This document shows, piece after piece, positions 41,401 to 44,400 of a DNA stretch of 64,000 nucleotides. The notes beneath the pieces were generated by a model. It did no database searches. It saw only the letters and a program-made list of their open reading frames with translations, and was not told the DNA's origin. The position numbers and the translations under genes are program-made. Within the stretch, counting starts at the first letter, position 1. Each line of letters begins with the position of its first letter. Source of the stretch: Cristatella mucedo (taxonomy: Eukaryota; Bryozoa; Phylactolaemata; Cristatellidae); assembly GCA_009760855.2 (NCBI GenBank), contig WPIO01000029.1, positions 2,063,501 to 2,127,500 on the forward strand. The letters are read 5' to 3'.

Positions 41401-44400
41401 GTTTCTGGGTCTGCCTTGAACACTACACAAGCAGGGAAGAGCATCCAGCACGATCACTGGTGCAGGTAATACGAGCAGACCGACAAGCTTTTGGGTGCTT
41501 CTGCTAATAAGTGGGTCAAGTCAGACTCACACACCCATTCTTCACTATGGCGAGGAAGACGGAATCACTCTGTGGAGATGCGGCCCTCATCGACCTGCAG
41601 AAGAACAAAGATCTCCATCGACAGTACGGTCACAGAATACACGATGCAGCTGCAGCCACAAGGGCATGCTCATGTGCTTGGCGAAGGAGGTTGCTTGGTA
41701 GAAGGAAACTGTAAAGAGCACAAAGCAAGTAGCACATGTACTGCCAAAAGTAACAGTACTCATAATATCAGAGCTCAAAATCCTGAATAAAACTGCCAAA
41801 GATGATCAAGCGAGGCAACAACGAATGAAAATATCCAGACAAATGTCACACAATTGGCTCTAAACATAGCTCTACCAATAGCTCTACCCATTGCTTTATG
41901 TCTATGGTTTTGCAATATGGTTTTGCAATATGGAATATGGAATATGCAATGTGTAATAATATGCAATATATTTTGCAATTGCACTATGGTTTTGCAAGCT
42001 TTAGAATAATAAAGCTGGTTTAGCTCATACTTGCATCACTTAGAATTGAACAGCCAATCCAAGTTCCCTTCTCAGAGTAATGTTCCAAGGCTCCGTCATG
42101 ATTCCAGCATGCAGTGACATGCTTGACGAGCATGCAATATCACATAAGAAAGAAAAAGTGCTTATATCGGCAGTTAGTGCTAGTGCAACGACGGAACAAC
42201 TCACGGCCAGAACTTTCTCTTTGAACATCACCCACTGCTGTTTATGATTAACCCCTCAATACCTTTTGTACTGCGTTTGGCGCAATCATTGTTCAAGTGG
42301 TAGCTCTACAAATAGAGCCATCCCGAAGTCTCAAATCACCCATATCGAGCAAGGCTGTAACGCAGAGGCAGGCATTTCTACAAATAAAAGCAACGAGGAG
42401 AATTGCGCCAATCTCGGTTACCATGTTCACCCGGCCTAGCAGTCACTAAGCAGTATATGCCTGCTAATCCACGTAGTATCTTCTTCCTTTTTACCAAGAA
42501 ATAAGTGCAAGCGGATGACCAACCTCTTAAAATAGTGCTAATGTGTCCAGGGAAAACTAAGGCATTCCACAGCCTGCAGTCAAATCAATTCTGAAGCTTT
42601 GCTCACTAAATTTGCAGCCCAGATCGATACTGGCATCAACTGATCGTAACGTCAACAACACAAATTTTGCTAGTTATCATCGACGATGATTCTTAGCAAA
42701 ATCCAGAACAGCAGCTTATGGTATGGCAACAATACTCTACTGGCCACCGTGGCTTTGTACAGCATGCACAAATATGCCGGAGGAAAAAGGAGGCTATGCT
42801 GAGCCGATCAGAGACTAGTTCAACCTGCACATGCATTCCCCATTACAAAGCAGAGCGTCAGATGACATACCCGAGAAACAAAAGGGCCAGCATAATCAGA
42901 CAACTAGCAGCAAGATCAATGTAAAAAAAAACATCATAGAAGCCAAACCTTGTGACTGTAAAGGATGCCACATTTTCAAAGCAAAATAGTTAGGCCACAG
43001 CAGAAACCAGAACTATGTAGTAAGGGGGAGAGGCACAGTGACACAGTCATCACTACTGGAGTTACTGACTAGAAATTGTATCGCTAGGGACATTGTAAGA
43101 GATGGCAAGTTAATGCTAAATGGCCATGCTATGCAAACCGAAAAGCTGCACAGCACTACTGACTACCACATAAAGCACAAACTGTGCATCTAAGTTGTGA
43201 GCCCGGGCTAAAATTTTGTGGAATGTCAGTTTTTGAATTAAACTTGCAGTCCAGTTGTGATGCAGAGTAAATGCTGCAATCATGGAATCCCAATCGTGAT
43301 TAGGAGGTTGAGGCAGAGTGACAAGCAATGGCACGGGGGGGGGGGGCTTGGCCCCACAAGTCAAATGTCACGGAAGGCAAGTATGCAAAAATTCACTACC
43401 TTGTAAGTGCGTCTCGGCAGAACTAATATATTTTAGCATCTGGTTAACCACGTCAATGAACTGCTGGAGAAACGTCACCCCTTTGATACTATAGCCATAG
43501 TGAAACGGCAGCGAGCTAAATCAGCCATATTATGACCGATGGTCAATACTAGAGCTATAACTGAGTCCCGGTAGAAATACAACAATGTACATAAATGTGC
43601 ACTCCCGGAAGTATTGGTCACTCGCTACCATCTTATAGGGTCACGGAGGACTTTCTCACTTTAATTAGTAGGGATTTGCAGTTTCTGAATTGTAACAGCT
43701 ATGAACCGATTAACTGATAACCTATGGAAGATGCTCCATAAAAAGCCGGCACTATGAAATATGCAGACAGTTGTACTTTCGGAGTCGGCATTGGCATTTG
43801 AGCTGATTAGAGCTCGAGGCCATGGAGCCATAGGTGTACGTCATGGCCGCTGTTGAGCGCCAGTAAACCTCTGCTGCTGTCAAATAGAATTGTCTAGGTT
43901 ATAGATGTGCACTTGTTATGTTAAGGTATGAGTGTTCGTTGTCGCTGCCACGTTCCTGCTATTGTCGGCATACCTGTGTGCATTAGTGCAGCACCTACAA
44001 GTCGCCGGCTGTAATGCAAGGTTAAGACGTCGCCAGTATTCGTCGCGGGTCGGATGAGACTAACAGCATTACAAGAAGTGTTTTCGGCCTATTTCTATCG
44101 GACGTGGAATCAGCACGCTATGTTTACAACAATGGCAAGGCAGATTTAGAAGGCAACTGTATGGAGAGAATCGCTCAGATTCAGCTGGCTAAAGAAGGAA
44201 GCAGGCATTTGCCCATCTGCTTATTTGCCCCAAATGAGCCCCAATTGCTGCCATCTTACAGCAGACCAATTTCAGTTAGTGTTTTAAAATAAAAAAAATT
44301 ATGCTAGTACAACTACAATCCACCCACAAAGTCTTGCCCCATTTTCAGAATTGATTTACCCAAGAAGTTTCCCAAAACTAGAGGTAGTAGTACCCATCAA

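Noticed and set aside
43390-43500. Exon-like minus segment ([18 protein letters not shown])
   Set aside because: Has plausible splice sites but its exit phase does not fit the PDE8 chain and it does not resemble the REC domain.
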